A stretch of DNA of 64,000 bases from G963663315 sp965204925 (GCA_965204925.1 OZ242021.1:2356001-2420000), one strand, 5' to 3'; counted from the stretch's first letter, positions 10,079 to 19,782 are shown. Numbers and translations are program-made. The notes: generated by a model not told the origin, from the sequence alone.

Positions 10079-13000
10079 GTGCCCCCCCCCCCCCCCCCCC
10101 CCCCCCCGAATTTTCATAATATTCGCAACACCCATGCGTTAACGTTTCCATCCTTTATTCCCGCCTGCGCCGCTTCGATTGCGGTTTTTTTGTGTCTGCT
10201 TTTTGTGGTTCCGCTATCTTCTGCCGAGGTGACCTGCTCCCGGATACAAGGGGCGCCCGTTCAAGTGATAGAGTGCACCGGAGAGGGTGAGTATATTGAC
10301 AACGCTATCGTGGAAAGCGCCATTGACGACTCGGAAGATGCTAACGAGCTTCGGGTTAATAACCGTGCGACCATAACACCGGGTGGAACAGAGCGTGGAG
10401 GCATTGGTTTGTACGAGGACGACGAAGAGCTCAGCGTGAAACTTGTGCTCCGCAATTTCGGTCAGGTTAGCGCCGATGGCGCCCGCGAGGATGGAGTCGA
10501 GTGGTGGTCGGATCCGACTAATAATGTGGAAGTGCACAACGAAGCCGGCGGGGTTATCCGCACAACCGGTGACTCGGCCCGCGGGCTTATGGTCGGGTCG
10601 TCCAATGATGCGGGCGACAACGGTGGCGATGCCCTGGCAGTCAACCGGGGGACTATCTCAACCGCCGGTGACGCCGTTTTAGTGAGCGGGTCGTCTCTGC
10701 GAACTGCCGTTGGGGTCGGTTCCTGGACAGACAGAGGGGACGCGCAGACCCTGAACTACGGCACGGTAACCACTTCCGGCACGGGAGCGCGAGGATTGTT
10801 TTCATGGGCGGAATCGACCGGATCGACACAAATCAGGAACTATGGAACGGTGACGACGAGTGGAGGGCGCGCCAGCATCGGCGGCCGGACACGGTCGGCA
10901 GACGGCGTGGTCGCGGGCACTGCCGAGAGCGGTAATGCGCTGGTAGTCAATGAGCGCACGGGCACGGTCACTACCTCTGGCGCGGGAGCGCGAGGTCTGG
11001 TTGCAATCACAGAAACGACCGGGTCGGCAGAAGTCAGGAACCATGGAACGGTGACGACGACTGGAGCGCTTGCGACGACTGGATCGCTTGAGGCTACTGA
11101 AGAGAATCCAAGATCGGCTTATGGTATGACTGCAAGTTCCGCCGGGAGCGGCAATGCGCTGGCGGTCAATGAGCGCACGGGCACCGTCGCCACGCGAGGC
11201 GCCGATGCGGATGCAGTATTCGCATGGTCAGCGCAAGGGAACGCCGAGGCGGTCAATCGGGGGACGGTCACCACGCAAGGCAGCGGAGCGCCCGGTGCAA
11301 GGGTAGCGGGTGTGGCGGCAATGGCGGAACAGGGCAATGCGCGCATCATCCTGGACGGTGGAACGATAAACGTCGCGGGCAGTAACAATATTGGCCTGTA
11401 CGCGAGTACGCCCGACAATGGGACGAACACGATCACCGTGGACATCAGCGGGGGGGCGCTGGTGACCGCCGAGACGGCAGCGAGATTCGTGGGCGGCAGA
11501 GCCACCGTCAAAGCGATGGGCGCGGAGACCCGCAGGAACATCCTGCGTGGCGCGGTACATTTCGGCAACCGCAACGATCGCTTGCGCTTGCGCTACAGTG
11601 AGATTCATGGCGACATCAACTTCGGACGCGGACGGGATCGTTTGACGCTCAATGCTGGCGCTGTAATCCGTGGAGACATTGATTTCGGTGAGGACAGCGG
11701 GGGCTATATCACCCTGACTCCGGAGCAGTCGGCGTTGCTGCCGGCGGGCTGTGCAGTGGACCTTGACGCTCCGTCCCGCGGTGATGTATTGCGCATCACG
11801 GTGAGCGAGAGGAATGCTCCGACTGTACATATTCATGGTGAAGTGCGCAATGCCAACCGTTTCTGCAAGGGGGGCAAGGGGGCTGCCTTTTTGCACCAGG
11901 GGATCAGCTTCAAGGGCAGTCAGGCCTCGATTGAAGATGGTTTGTTGATCCTGGGCGACCACATGAATCTGGGAGCAAGCGGCACGCTGACGGTCAAGGA
12001 CCGCGCCGCGCTGCGCTTTCGCATCGGGGAAAACGACCAGGATTATGGCCGGGTGACCGCGGGGACGGTCACATTCGAGGATGATGACAGTGATACGGAT
12101 ACAACCGCGACGCCGAATCTCCAGGTCTCGAAAAAGAGCGGCGCGAGTGTCAGTGAAACGAGCCTGACCGGGCTTGAGTTCATCAATGCCGGAAGCATTC
12201 TGGGCAAACCGCAGGGCGGCTCTGCCGCGCCGTTGAGCGGTTCCCTGTCGATCACCAATGCGCAAGGCGGTGTGGTCGGCACATCGACTGTTAGTGATGC
12301 CGGTGGCTCGCGTAAAAAGCTGTCATTCACCAATGTCGAAGATGTGAACCGAATCCTGGTGACACAGAACGACCCTGACCCGGGTACACGTACACCCGTT
12401 GCTCCCGATCCTGGCGACAGTGGCAACGACGGAACAAATACGCCTGACGACCCTGGTGGCGGTGGGGGTAGTAGCGGCGGTGGCAGCGGGGGTGGCGGCA
12501 TTGCTGCCCTGGGTAGCGTTGCCCTGATCCTGGCCATGATCAACCGCTCCCCGGAGGCGGACGACCCCATGTCGGAAGATGAAGAAACCGCGACCGAACT
12601 GAGCGTTACAGCGGTCGATTCAAAACAGTACGATCGTGTCCGGCAAGGTGGAATGGAGTTCTGGACCCGGTCTTTTCAGGATGACCTGCCCACAGCGCGC
12701 GCCACAGGCGTCCGAGCCAATGCAACCGGCTGGTCGCTCGGCATCAACACTCGACCGAACAAGGGTTTCCAGGCGGGCATCTCGGCTACACCGGAGGTAT
12801 CCATAACGGCGCTGGGCAAGGCGCCCGACAGTCGGCAGAACGCCCTGTTCAGCGGTAGCGGTCATGCCATTCACGGTGGCTACAGAGGGGGCGTTTTCTT
12901 CGCTCGGGCGACGAGGACAGAAGGTTCCTATGACGCCTACAACTCCCTCAGTGACCCGCTGTCGGGCGGTACGGTTGCCGGTCTTGTGAAGGTGCGGAAC

Positions 13001-13501
13001 AGGCAATCTGCACTGACCATGGGACTGGTGCAGGATATCCACCGTATGCGTGTGAAACCGAAGGTCATGTGGTTTAGCGGGCAACTGGACGGCAGTCAAT
13101 ATCAGGCTGCCAATTCCCTGATGCGAGCGGCGGCGCCGGCTACGACACACTCGTATCGTGGCTGGGGCGGTGGACTGAGTGTCGCCTCCCGCGGCTGGTT
13201 GCCGACCGGCAGCGACTGGCGTTGGCGGCCGCAGATGCAGTGGACGGCGCACCGCCTGTACACGACAGACTTTGTTAGCGAAGGTCAACTGCGCTATGCG
13301 GACCGTGCCGGCATCACGAGTTTCACCATGCCGGCCAAGGCAGCGGACATGCCTCGTTCGGTTATTGGCATGACTGCGACTGTGGATGCGGCAAGGTCCA
13401 GGGCGCCTGACAGCTGGAGGGTCAAGATGGGCTTCGGCGGCGCGGTTGTCGACGATGAATCCTGGTATGCGGTCGTGTTCGGAGCGCAAAAACGGTTCTG
13501 A
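10079..13501 (+). CDS. autotransporter adhesin-like protein, probably phase-variable
   Basis: This is a putative type V secreted surface protein of about 1140 residues. After the proline run comes a signal peptide (ASIAVFLCLLFVVPLSSAE, about residues 27-46). A long threonine/glycine-rich passenger follows, with imperfect repeats built on N-x-GTVTT-x-G that suggest a beta-helix. Two lone cysteines near residues 558 and 595 may pair. A Gly/Ser linker (about 790-807) and a hydrophobic stretch lead to a C-terminal barrel region of about 290 residues ending in phenylalanine (AQKRF), as for outer-membrane barrels. The frame shown opens with GTG 10079, 15 bp from AGGAGG; the better-placed ATG 10072 is out of frame at the present C count, so the gene may be off. 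The ligand is unknown. Confidence 0.8.
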   Translation: MPPPPPPPPPNFHNIRNTHALTFPSFIPACAASIAVFLCLLFVVPLSSAEVTCSRIQGAPVQVIECTGEGEYIDNAIVESAIDDSEDANELRVNNRATITPGGTERGGIGLYEDDEELSVKLVLRNFGQVSADGAREDGVEWWSDPTNNVEVHNEAGGVIRTTGDSARGLMVGSSNDAGDNGGDALAVNRGTISTAGDAVLVSGSSLRTAVGVGSWTDRGDAQTLNYGTVTTSGTGARGLFSWAESTGSTQIRNYGTVTTSGGRASIGGRTRSADGVVAGTAESGNALVVNERTGTVTTSGAGARGLVAITETTGSAEVRNHGTVTTTGALATTGSLEATEENPRSAYGMTASSAGSGNALAVNERTGTVATRGADADAVFAWSAQGNAEAVNRGTVTTQGSGAPGARVAGVAAMAEQGNARIILDGGTINVAGSNNIGLYASTPDNGTNTITVDISGGALVTAETAARFVGGRATVKAMGAETRRNILRGAVHFGNRNDRLRLRYSEIHGDINFGRGRDRLTLNAGAVIRGDIDFGEDSGGYITLTPEQSALLPAGCAVDLDAPSRGDVLRITVSERNAPTVHIHGEVRNANRFCKGGKGAAFLHQGISFKGSQASIEDGLLILGDHMNLGASGTLTVKDRAALRFRIGENDQDYGRVTAGTVTFEDDDSDTDTTATPNLQVSKKSGASVSETSLTGLEFINAGSILGKPQGGSAAPLSGSLSITNAQGGVVGTSTVSDAGGSRKKLSFTNVEDVNRILVTQNDPDPGTRTPVAPDPGDSGNDGTNTPDDPGGGGGSSGGGSGGGGIAALGSVALILAMINRSPEADDPMSEDEETATELSVTAVDSKQYDRVRQGGMEFWTRSFQDDLPTARATGVRANATGWSLGINTRPNKGFQAGISATPEVSITALGKAPDSRQNALFSGSGHAIHGGYRGGVFFARATRTEGSYDAYNSLSDPLSGGTVAGLVKVRNRQSALTMGLVQDIHRMRVKPKVMWFSGQLDGSQYQAANSLMRAAAPATTHSYRGWGGGLSVASRGWLPTGSDWRWRPQMQWTAHRLYTTDFVSEGQLRYADRAGITSFTMPAKAADMPRSVIGMTATVDAARSRAPDSWRVKMGFGGAVVDDESWYAVVFGAQKRF
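10082..10107 (+). repeat. 26-C homopolymer at the 5' end of the autotransporter gene
   Basis: A run of exactly 26 C follows ATG ATT TGT G (10072-10081), and AGGAGG sits 8 bp before that ATG. With 26 C the ATG frame stops after 15 codons. With 25 or 28 C it would read into the signal peptide of the autotransporter. This is the arrangement of a slipped-strand phase-variation switch. Tract length is uncertain because long homopolymers are error-prone in sequencing. Confidence 0.8.
10765..11192 (+). repeat. tandem passenger repeats, about 67-73 codons
   Basis: The stretch near 10782 (GGGAGCGCGAGG) recurs at 10983 and the one near 10833 (TCAGGAAC) at 11034, both with a 201-bp offset. Another block near 10934 recurs at 11153 with a 219-bp offset (18 bp longer). 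All offsets are multiples of three, so reading frame is kept. This is typical of passenger growth by duplication. Confidence 0.7.
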
Positions 13502-13520
13502 TTGAAATACACCGAAGAAC

Positions 13521-13552
13521 GGGGATTCCGCTCCATGCAGAGCGGAATCCCC
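13521..13552 (+). terminator. hairpin terminator after the autotransporter
   Basis: A 13-bp perfect stem (13521-13533 with 13540-13552) and a 6-nt loop start 20 bp after the stop codon. The following bases GCTTCATT are only weakly T-rich, so it is a likely but imperfect intrinsic terminator. Confidence 0.6.
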
Positions 13553-13749
13553 GCTTCATTGAGCATCCGGTTTTGTCCTTTGGAAACCGGAACCCGGACA
13601 AATGCTTCCAAAACAGTCGTCTGTCGGGCAAAATCGGATTTGCTGGCAGACGCTAATCAATAGAATCGAATGCCACATATATAGAAAAGACGATCTGCAC
13701 GACTGTCCTTGTGAAACGGAACAGATACTGAACAGGCATATAGCCGGGA

Positions 13750-15681
13750 ATGACAGATAAAAAAGGCGAGTTTACCGGTACCGTGATCGGTCATGCCAGG
13801 GGGTTCGGGTTTGTCAGGCTGGATGAGGGCGGAGAAGATCTGTATCTGCACAAGCGGCAGATGAGGAAGTTACTGCATGGTGACCGTGTCCGCGTGTGCA
13901 AGACCCGTTACCGGGGACGTGAGGAAGCGTCTGTCGCAGAGGTGTTGCAGAAAACCGGCCGGGAAATTGTCGGCTATTTTCTCAAGGAAGGCGGTATCGG
14001 ACTTTTTCAGCCGGAGGACAGCCGCTTCGCCGCGGATATTACGGTTGCCAGAGGGAAGTGCAACGGCGCCGACAATGGCGATATTGTGGTCGTGCGCATA
14101 ACCCGGCATCCGATAGAACATGATCATGCGGTCGGTGAGGTTATTGAGGTTGTCGGCAGGAATGCGGCGCCCGGAATGGAAACGGAAATCGCCATTCGCA
14201 AGCATCAAATCCCGCATGTCTGGAGCGAAGGGACGATCATGGAAATGGAGGCGATCAAGGATGCCCTGAAGGTTGCGGAACATGACTGCGGCCGGGTTGA
14301 TCTGCGCCTGTTGCCTCTCGTTACCATTGACGGCGAGGACGCAAGGGATTTTGATGATGCCGTTTATTGCGAGGAGGCTGGCGAGGGTTTTCGGCTAATT
14401 GTTGCCATTGCGGATGTAAGCCACTATGTGCGGGCAGACAGCGCACTCGATCGGGAGGCGTTCAGGCGGGGGACTTCCGTGTATTTCCCGAACCGGGTCG
14501 TTCCGATGCTGCCCGAGGCCCTGTCCAATGGAATCTGTTCCCTGAATCCCGGGGAAGATCGTTTCTGCATGGCATGCGATATGATTGTGAGCCCGTGCGG
14601 AGAGGTTATGGATTACCGGTTTTACCTGGCTACGATGCGCTCCCGGGCCAGATTGACCTACGAGACCGTTAACGCCATTGTTGTGAGCAGGGTTCCGGCC
14701 AAGCGCGAGCAATGGAAAGAAATTGTGCCTCATCTGGAGCGGCTCTACCGGTTATGTCCGGTCTTGCGCTCATGCCGGGAGTCAATTGACTTCGAGGTTC
14801 CCGAACCATTCATCGAATTTGACGACAAACAGAAAGTCAGATGCATCACAGCGCGGCCGCGAAATGATGCACACAGACTGATAGAAGAGTGTATGTTGGT
14901 CGCGAATGTCAGCGCTGCCCGCTATCTTGAGCGGCGTTTCCGCGACGAGGCGATTTATCGCAATCATTCGGGGCCGGACAAACAGGGACTTGTCGATGTG
15001 AGACGTTTTCTGGCCGGGCTGGGGCTGACTCTGGGAGGAGGGGATGAGCCGCGGGCGCGTGATTATAGCGCTCTGCTTGAAAGTGTCGCGGGGCGCGGTG
15101 ATATTGCGGGAGTCGTGCAAACGGTACTGCTCAAAACCCTGGGGCAGGCCGTGTACAGTTCGGAGCAATGCGGCCACTTCGCTCTGTCATTTCCGGTCTA
15201 TACGCACTTCACTTCGCCGATTCGCCGTTATGCCGATCTGGTTGTGCACCGACTGATCAAGCAGACTCTTTCCGGTTCGGACGCCGTAATGAATGCCCTG
15301 GATGGAATCAACCTCAAGCGCATTGGCGAGCAGTGCTCTCTCACTGAACGCCGGGCGGATAATGCGTCTTATGATGTGATCGCCCGTCTGAAGGCCGAAT
15401 TGATGCTGGAGCGGATCGGGGAACAATTTGACGGTATTATTTCCGGGGTCAGGGAGTTTGGCATTTTCGTGCAACTGGACCGAGTTTTTGTCGACGGACT
15501 GGTTCATGTCAGCGCCCTGGGAAGCGACTATTATCATTTTGATCCGCTCCGCATCGAGCTGCAAGGCGCGCATGGCGGTCAGCGCTTCAGGCTGGGGGAC
15601 AAGGTCAGGGTCAAGGTAGTACGGGTGGACACGGATCAGGCGAAAATTGACTTCGAACTGGTCTCGGCTCATTGCGGGTGA
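13750..15681 (+). CDS. rnr: ribonuclease R
   Basis: This is a processive 3'-5' exoribonuclease that degrades structured RNA. Cold-shock-like domains lie at the N-terminus (GTVIGHARGFGFV). The RNB catalytic core contains TIDGEDARDFDDAV (about residues 195-208) with its metal-binding aspartates, and HFTSPIRRYADLVVHR near residue 487. A C-terminal S1 domain ends the protein. At 643 residues it lacks the N-terminal helix-turn-helix and basic C-terminal tail of E. coli RNase R (about 810). Linkage to rlmB 9 bp downstream favours RNase R over RNase II. Confidence 0.93.
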   Translation: MTDKKGEFTGTVIGHARGFGFVRLDEGGEDLYLHKRQMRKLLHGDRVRVCKTRYRGREEASVAEVLQKTGREIVGYFLKEGGIGLFQPEDSRFAADITVARGKCNGADNGDIVVVRITRHPIEHDHAVGEVIEVVGRNAAPGMETEIAIRKHQIPHVWSEGTIMEMEAIKDALKVAEHDCGRVDLRLLPLVTIDGEDARDFDDAVYCEEAGEGFRLIVAIADVSHYVRADSALDREAFRRGTSVYFPNRVVPMLPEALSNGICSLNPGEDRFCMACDMIVSPCGEVMDYRFYLATMRSRARLTYETVNAIVVSRVPAKREQWKEIVPHLERLYRLCPVLRSCRESIDFEVPEPFIEFDDKQKVRCITARPRNDAHRLIEECMLVANVSAARYLERRFRDEAIYRNHSGPDKQGLVDVRRFLAGLGLTLGGGDEPRARDYSALLESVAGRGDIAGVVQTVLLKTLGQAVYSSEQCGHFALSFPVYTHFTSPIRRYADLVVHRLIKQTLSGSDAVMNALDGINLKRIGEQCSLTERRADNASYDVIARLKAELMLERIGEQFDGIISGVREFGIFVQLDRVFVDGLVHVSALGSDYYHFDPLRIELQGAHGGQRFRLGDKVRVKVVRVDTDQAKIDFELVSAHCG

Positions 15682-15690
15682 TAGCCGATC

Positions 15691-16467
15691 ATGAACACAA
15701 GAAACAAACCGACAGCCAATGTGGTTTTCGGCTTTCATGCGGTTGAGTCCATGCTTAACCGGAATCCGCACCGAATTCTCGAGATCCATACGGATCGTGG
15801 AAAATCGGGACAGCGTATGGATAACATCCGTGCGCTGGCTATGAAAACCGGCGTCCCGATTCGATTGCGGGGCAGACAGGAATTGAGTCAGTGGATTCGT
15901 CCAGAGAATCATCCGGGCAGTCATCAGGGCGTGGTTGCGCTAATCCGTCGAATCGATTCGGCGCCCGCAGTCACACTGGAGCATCTGCTGTCCGGACAGA
16001 CTGGACAGAGACTGGTTCTGGCGCTCGATCAGGTTCAGGACCCGCATAATCTGGGCGCCTGCCTGAGAACGGCGGAATGCGCCGGTGTCGATGCGGTAAT
16101 CTTGCCAAAAAATGGCGCATGCCGGATTACTCCAACTGTACGCAAGGTTTCCTCGGGAGCTGTCGAGTATCTGAATATCTTGCAGGCGCCCAATCTGGCG
16201 CATGCTCTCGACAAACTGCAAAACAGCGGATTCTGGGTCTATGGGGCGGATGGACAGGCCCCCGAATCACTCTATCGGTATAAATATGCCGGGAAAGTGG
16301 TGGTTGTAATGGGCGCCGAAGGGAAGGGGCTGAGAAGGCTCACTCGCGAAAAGTGCGACTATCTGGTGAATATCCCGGTGTGCGGGAGCGTGTCAAGCCT
16401 GAATGTTTCCGTTGCGACCGGAATCTTTCTGTTTGAGGTGGTCCGCCAGCGCCGTCAGTCCTGCTGA
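15691..16467 (+). CDS. rlmB: 23S rRNA (guanosine-2'-O-)-methyltransferase
   Basis: This SpoU/TrmH-class enzyme methylates the ribose of G2251 in 23S rRNA using SAM. The 258-residue protein has a short N-terminal substrate-recognition domain and a C-terminal SPOUT knot with DQVQDPHNLGACLRTAEC (motif 1), VVVMGAEGKGLRRLTREKC (motif 2) and IPVCGSVSSLNVSVATGIFLFE (motif 3). It starts 9 bp after rnr, the usual gammaproteobacterial pair. Confidence 0.95.
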   Translation: MNTRNKPTANVVFGFHAVESMLNRNPHRILEIHTDRGKSGQRMDNIRALAMKTGVPIRLRGRQELSQWIRPENHPGSHQGVVALIRRIDSAPAVTLEHLLSGQTGQRLVLALDQVQDPHNLGACLRTAECAGVDAVILPKNGACRITPTVRKVSSGAVEYLNILQAPNLAHALDKLQNSGFWVYGADGQAPESLYRYKYAGKVVVVMGAEGKGLRRLTREKCDYLVNIPVCGSVSSLNVSVATGIFLFEVVRQRRQSC

Positions 16468-16520
16468 CGCCACGGTATTTCCGTTTGGCGTCCTTTTTCC
16501 TTTTCCCTGCAAATTCCGGG

Positions 16521-17708
16521 CTATTGTTCAAACAGGGCCAGATATTGTGTGTATCCCTGCTCTTCCATCCGGTTTTTCCCGATAAATCTGAGTGACGCGG
16601 AGTTGATGCAGTAGCGCAGCCCGGTCGGCGCCGGGCCATCCTTGAACACGTGCCCAAGGTGGGAGCCGCCATATTTGCTTTTTATTTCTGTGCGGGGATA
16701 GAGCAACTTGTAGTCCGTGCTCTTGACGATGAAATGTTCATCGATCGGCTCCAGGAAGCTGGGCCAGCCCGTGCCGGAGCGATATTTTGCCGTAGATGAA
16801 AACAGAGGTTCTCCGCTGACTATATCCACATAAATCCCTTCGGCCTTGTGGTCCCAGTATTCATTGCGAAAAGGAGGTTCGGTGTCTTCATGCTGGGTAA
16901 CCCGGTATTGCAGGGGGGTCAGGATCTGCTGCAACGTTTCATCGTCGGGTTTGATCCAGGTTGTTTTCGGGTTCGACCCGCTTCTTCTATCCTGCGGGGC
17001 GGAATCCGGCGTCTCGCCGCTTTTGTTGAATTCTGCATGGAGATCATCACCCCACACTTTCTCAAGGAATTGGTCCCTGCCTGAACCCTTTCGATACAGT
17101 TTGTAACGAAGAGAGTTTGTGACGTGATAATTCTGGTGGTAACCCTCCGCTTTATAGAATTTGTCAAACGGGACGATTTCCACCGTGACAGGGTTACTGA
17201 AACGCCCCGACCGGTCAAGAGCTTCCCTGGAGGCAAGAGCCAGCTGTTTTTCCTGTTCATTATGATAAAAAATGGCGGGGCGATAATGCTCCCCGCGGTC
17301 GACAAACTGCCCTGCCGAATCCGTAGGATCAATATCGCGCCAGAAATGGAATAACAATTCCTCATAGGATATTACTTCCGGGTCATAATGGATCTGCACC
17401 GTTTCGGTATGTCCCGTATTGCCTTTGCCCACTTCATGGTAGGTCGGGTTTTCGGTTTGACCGCCGCTGTACCCGGATACGGCCTCTGTAACTCCGTCCA
17501 GTTTCTCGAAAGTGGATTCAATGCACCAGAAACATCCACCGGCAAATGTAGCCACCGCTCCTGATTTGCCGGAAGAGGGTTGAACCGCGCTGGATGCCGT
17601 TATTTCAGATGCCTGATTTGCAGAGCCGGAACCGTTCTGGCTGTTTGCAAAGCGGGTCACGGCGAGGGCAGCCGCCAGTATTGTAACCAGTAGAAGAATG
17701 CGTTTCAT
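16521..17708 (-). CDS. msrAB: exported MsrA-MsrB fusion, peptide methionine sulfoxide reductase
   Basis: It reduces both epimers of methionine sulfoxide in oxidised proteins. After a signal peptide (MKRILLLVTILAAALAVTRFA) and a low-complexity spacer, an MsrA domain carries FAGGCFWCIES with the catalytic Cys near residue 60. An MsrB domain then occupies about residues 255-395 with YRSGTGWPSF and RYCINSASLRF. The MsrB zinc-binding CxxC pairs are not evident. The signal peptide places the enzyme in the periplasm or envelope, as with the PilB-type fusions, but no thioredoxin domain is fused here. Start ATG 17708. Confidence 0.92.
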   Translation of the reverse strand: MKRILLLVTILAAALAVTRFANSQNGSGSANQASEITASSAVQPSSGKSGAVATFAGGCFWCIESTFEKLDGVTEAVSGYSGGQTENPTYHEVGKGNTGHTETVQIHYDPEVISYEELLFHFWRDIDPTDSAGQFVDRGEHYRPAIFYHNEQEKQLALASREALDRSGRFSNPVTVEIVPFDKFYKAEGYHQNYHVTNSLRYKLYRKGSGRDQFLEKVWGDDLHAEFNKSGETPDSAPQDRRSGSNPKTTWIKPDDETLQQILTPLQYRVTQHEDTEPPFRNEYWDHKAEGIYVDIVSGEPLFSSTAKYRSGTGWPSFLEPIDEHFIVKSTDYKLLYPRTEIKSKYGGSHLGHVFKDGPAPTGLRYCINSASLRFIGKNRMEEQGYTQYLALFEQ

Positions 17709-17888
17709 GATAACAAGTGTCGGGTTGCGTTGATTGTAGTTCTGACTGATAGAAAGCAATCAGTCCGGATAGTTCCCTGACTTAACGATATTTAATGATA
17801 CCATTTGAGTTTTCGGGTAATTCATCCGCGTTGACCAGCATTGCGCTTCGAAGAAACAACCGGCGCAAATTCAATCACGAGGTGATTG

Positions 17889-18266
17889 TCATAAAATCAG
17901 CCCAGCGGCGGCGTTGCGTCCGTCGCCGAGCAGAATATTCCAGGTGCGGCAGGCTGCGGGGGTATCCATTACTTCAAGGCCGACCCCAAGTTCAATCAGC
18001 GGCCGCGTCAGGCGCGGATTCGGGAAGGTCAGCGCGGAGCGGGTTCCAAGAAGGACGACTTCGCTGTCAAATTCGGCCAGTCGGGAAAAATCGGCTGTTG
18101 CAAGGTCGGAAACCTGATTGACGGGCCACAATTCGAGTTTTTCAGGTGTTATGATCAGGCTGCTCGTATACAGGGTATCGCCAATCCTGATCTGATAGCC
18201 TTGCCCGTGTTTTTCGCAGCTTTTTATCCGGTGGCGCTGATCAGGATTGCCAGGATGAAGTTCCAT
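17889..18266 (-). CDS. Mth938-domain protein
   Basis: This is a small cytoplasmic protein of 125 residues with the Mth938/NDUFAF3-like fold pattern: IRIGDTLYTSSLIITPE, then LLGTRSALTFPNPRL and VGLEVMDTPAACRTWNILLGDGR. The family is widespread in proteobacteria. Relatives in mitochondria assist complex I assembly, but the bacterial role is unknown. It is monocistronic here, divergent from hom. Confidence 0.8.
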   Translation of the reverse strand: MELHPGNPDQRHRIKSCEKHGQGYQIRIGDTLYTSSLIITPEKLELWPVNQVSDLATADFSRLAEFDSEVVLLGTRSALTFPNPRLTRPLIELGVGLEVMDTPAACRTWNILLGDGRNAAAGLIL

Positions 18267-18328
18267 CGAATAGGTGATACCGGTCAGTCAATTCTTGATT
18301 TCACCAACATTATAAAGCATATACATCC

Positions 18329-19639
18329 ATGAATGCAGTGAACATCGGTCTGATTGGGCTGGGTACGGCAGGAAGTGGCACAGTACTTGTTCTGCAACGT
18401 AATGCCGAAGAGATTTCCCGACGCGCCGGCCGGGAAATCAAAATCATCGGCGCTGCTGTCCGTGACCTTGCAAAATCAAGAAGTGTGGATACAACCGGGC
18501 TCTGCCTGACTGAAGATATTTCAGAAATAGTCAATCACCCGGATATCCGGGTGGTGGTTGAAGTGGCAGGCGGGGGGGATGTTATCCTGGATGCGGTCTT
18601 GCAGGCGCTTGACAATGGCAAGCATGTGGTGACCGCCAACAAGGCGATGATCGCGACTCACGGCAATATTCTGTTTGAAAAAGCGCAGCACAAGGGGGTA
18701 ATGGTCGCATTCGAAGCTGCGGTGGCGGGCGGGATTCCGATCATCAAGTCGATCCGGGAAGGATTGTCCGCAAACCGCATAGAGTGGCTCGCCGGCATAA
18801 TCAACGGCACTTCAAATTATATTCTGACGCAAATGTCCCAAAGCGGTCGGGATTTTGATCATGTCCTGGCCGAAGCGCAGGCGCTGGGCTATGCGGAAGC
18901 GGATCCGGCGTTTGACATTGAAGGTATTGATGCCGCGCACAAACTGACCATCCTGGCATCCATCGCATTCGGCATTTCATTACAGTTTGACAAGGTTTAT
19001 ATCGAAGGTATCGCTAACGTTACTGTAGAAGATATTGCCTGGGCCGAGGAACTGGGTTACCGCATCAAACATTTGGGAATCGCAAAAAAGACGGAGCGCG
19101 GAGTGGAGCTGCGTGTGCATCCGGCCCTGATTCCCGAGAGACAGTTGATCGCGAACGTAAACGGGGTCATGAACGCTGTGCTGGTACAGTCGGATGCGGT
19201 GGGTCCGACTCTTTATTATGGAGCGGGGGCCGGTTCGGAGCCGACCGCTTCCGCCATCGTAGCCGATTTGATTGATGTAGTCAGAATGATTACCACGGAC
19301 CCTGGAAACCGGGTTCCACATCTCGCGTTTCAGCCGGATTCGATCCTTGATCTTCCCATACTTGATATGGCGGAGATCCGGACGGCTTATTATTTGCGAA
19401 TGTACGTGGTCAATCGACCCGGCGTGATGGCATCCATTGCAACCATATTCGGACAAAGCGGCATCAGTATTGATTCCGTGATGCAGAAAGGCAGCGGCCG
19501 CAAAAATGAGGATGTAAATATCATTTTTCTGACACAGGAAACCCTGGAGGGAAATTTGAACAGCGCGCTGGCGGAAGTGGAAAAGCTGGATACGGTGAAA
19601 GGCAGGATAACCCGAATACGTCTGGAGTTACTGTCCTGA
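18329..19639 (+). CDS. hom: homoserine dehydrogenase
   Basis: It reduces aspartate semialdehyde to homoserine, leading to threonine and methionine. The 436-residue monofunctional form has a Rossmann loop GLIGLGTAGSGTV at the start, NKAMIATHG near residue 105 and the catalytic-domain motif INGTSNYILTQM near residue 155. A C-terminal ACT domain (RMYVVNRPGVMASIATIFG) suggests amino acid feedback control. thrC, often next in gammaproteobacteria, is absent; two tRNA genes lie downstream on the opposite strand. Confidence 0.95.
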   Translation: MNAVNIGLIGLGTAGSGTVLVLQRNAEEISRRAGREIKIIGAAVRDLAKSRSVDTTGLCLTEDISEIVNHPDIRVVVEVAGGGDVILDAVLQALDNGKHVVTANKAMIATHGNILFEKAQHKGVMVAFEAAVAGGIPIIKSIREGLSANRIEWLAGIINGTSNYILTQMSQSGRDFDHVLAEAQALGYAEADPAFDIEGIDAAHKLTILASIAFGISLQFDKVYIEGIANVTVEDIAWAEELGYRIKHLGIAKKTERGVELRVHPALIPERQLIANVNGVMNAVLVQSDAVGPTLYYGAGAGSEPTASAIVADLIDVVRMITTDPGNRVPHLAFQPDSILDLPILDMAEIRTAYYLRMYVVNRPGVMASIATIFGQSGISIDSVMQKGSGRKNEDVNIIFLTQETLEGNLNSALAEVEKLDTVKGRITRIRLELLS

Positions 19640-19782
19640 TACCGATCAGACGGCAACGTCCGCAACCCGGATAACGGGTCTGCATAGCCGGTTTACCGTC
19701 GAAATCAGGGAGCAGACTATAGTCTGCCTGTGCAGATGCCTGAATGCAGGGACAGGTTGCGGACCTGTCAACAGTCAGCAAG

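Noticed and set aside
9864..10151. Minus-strand ORF with a poly-glycine run
   Set aside because: It is the reverse reading of the C26 tract, with no ribosome binding site or domain.
18572..18578. G7 run in hom as a phase-variation site
   Set aside because: Short, in a conserved essential-type gene with an intact frame.
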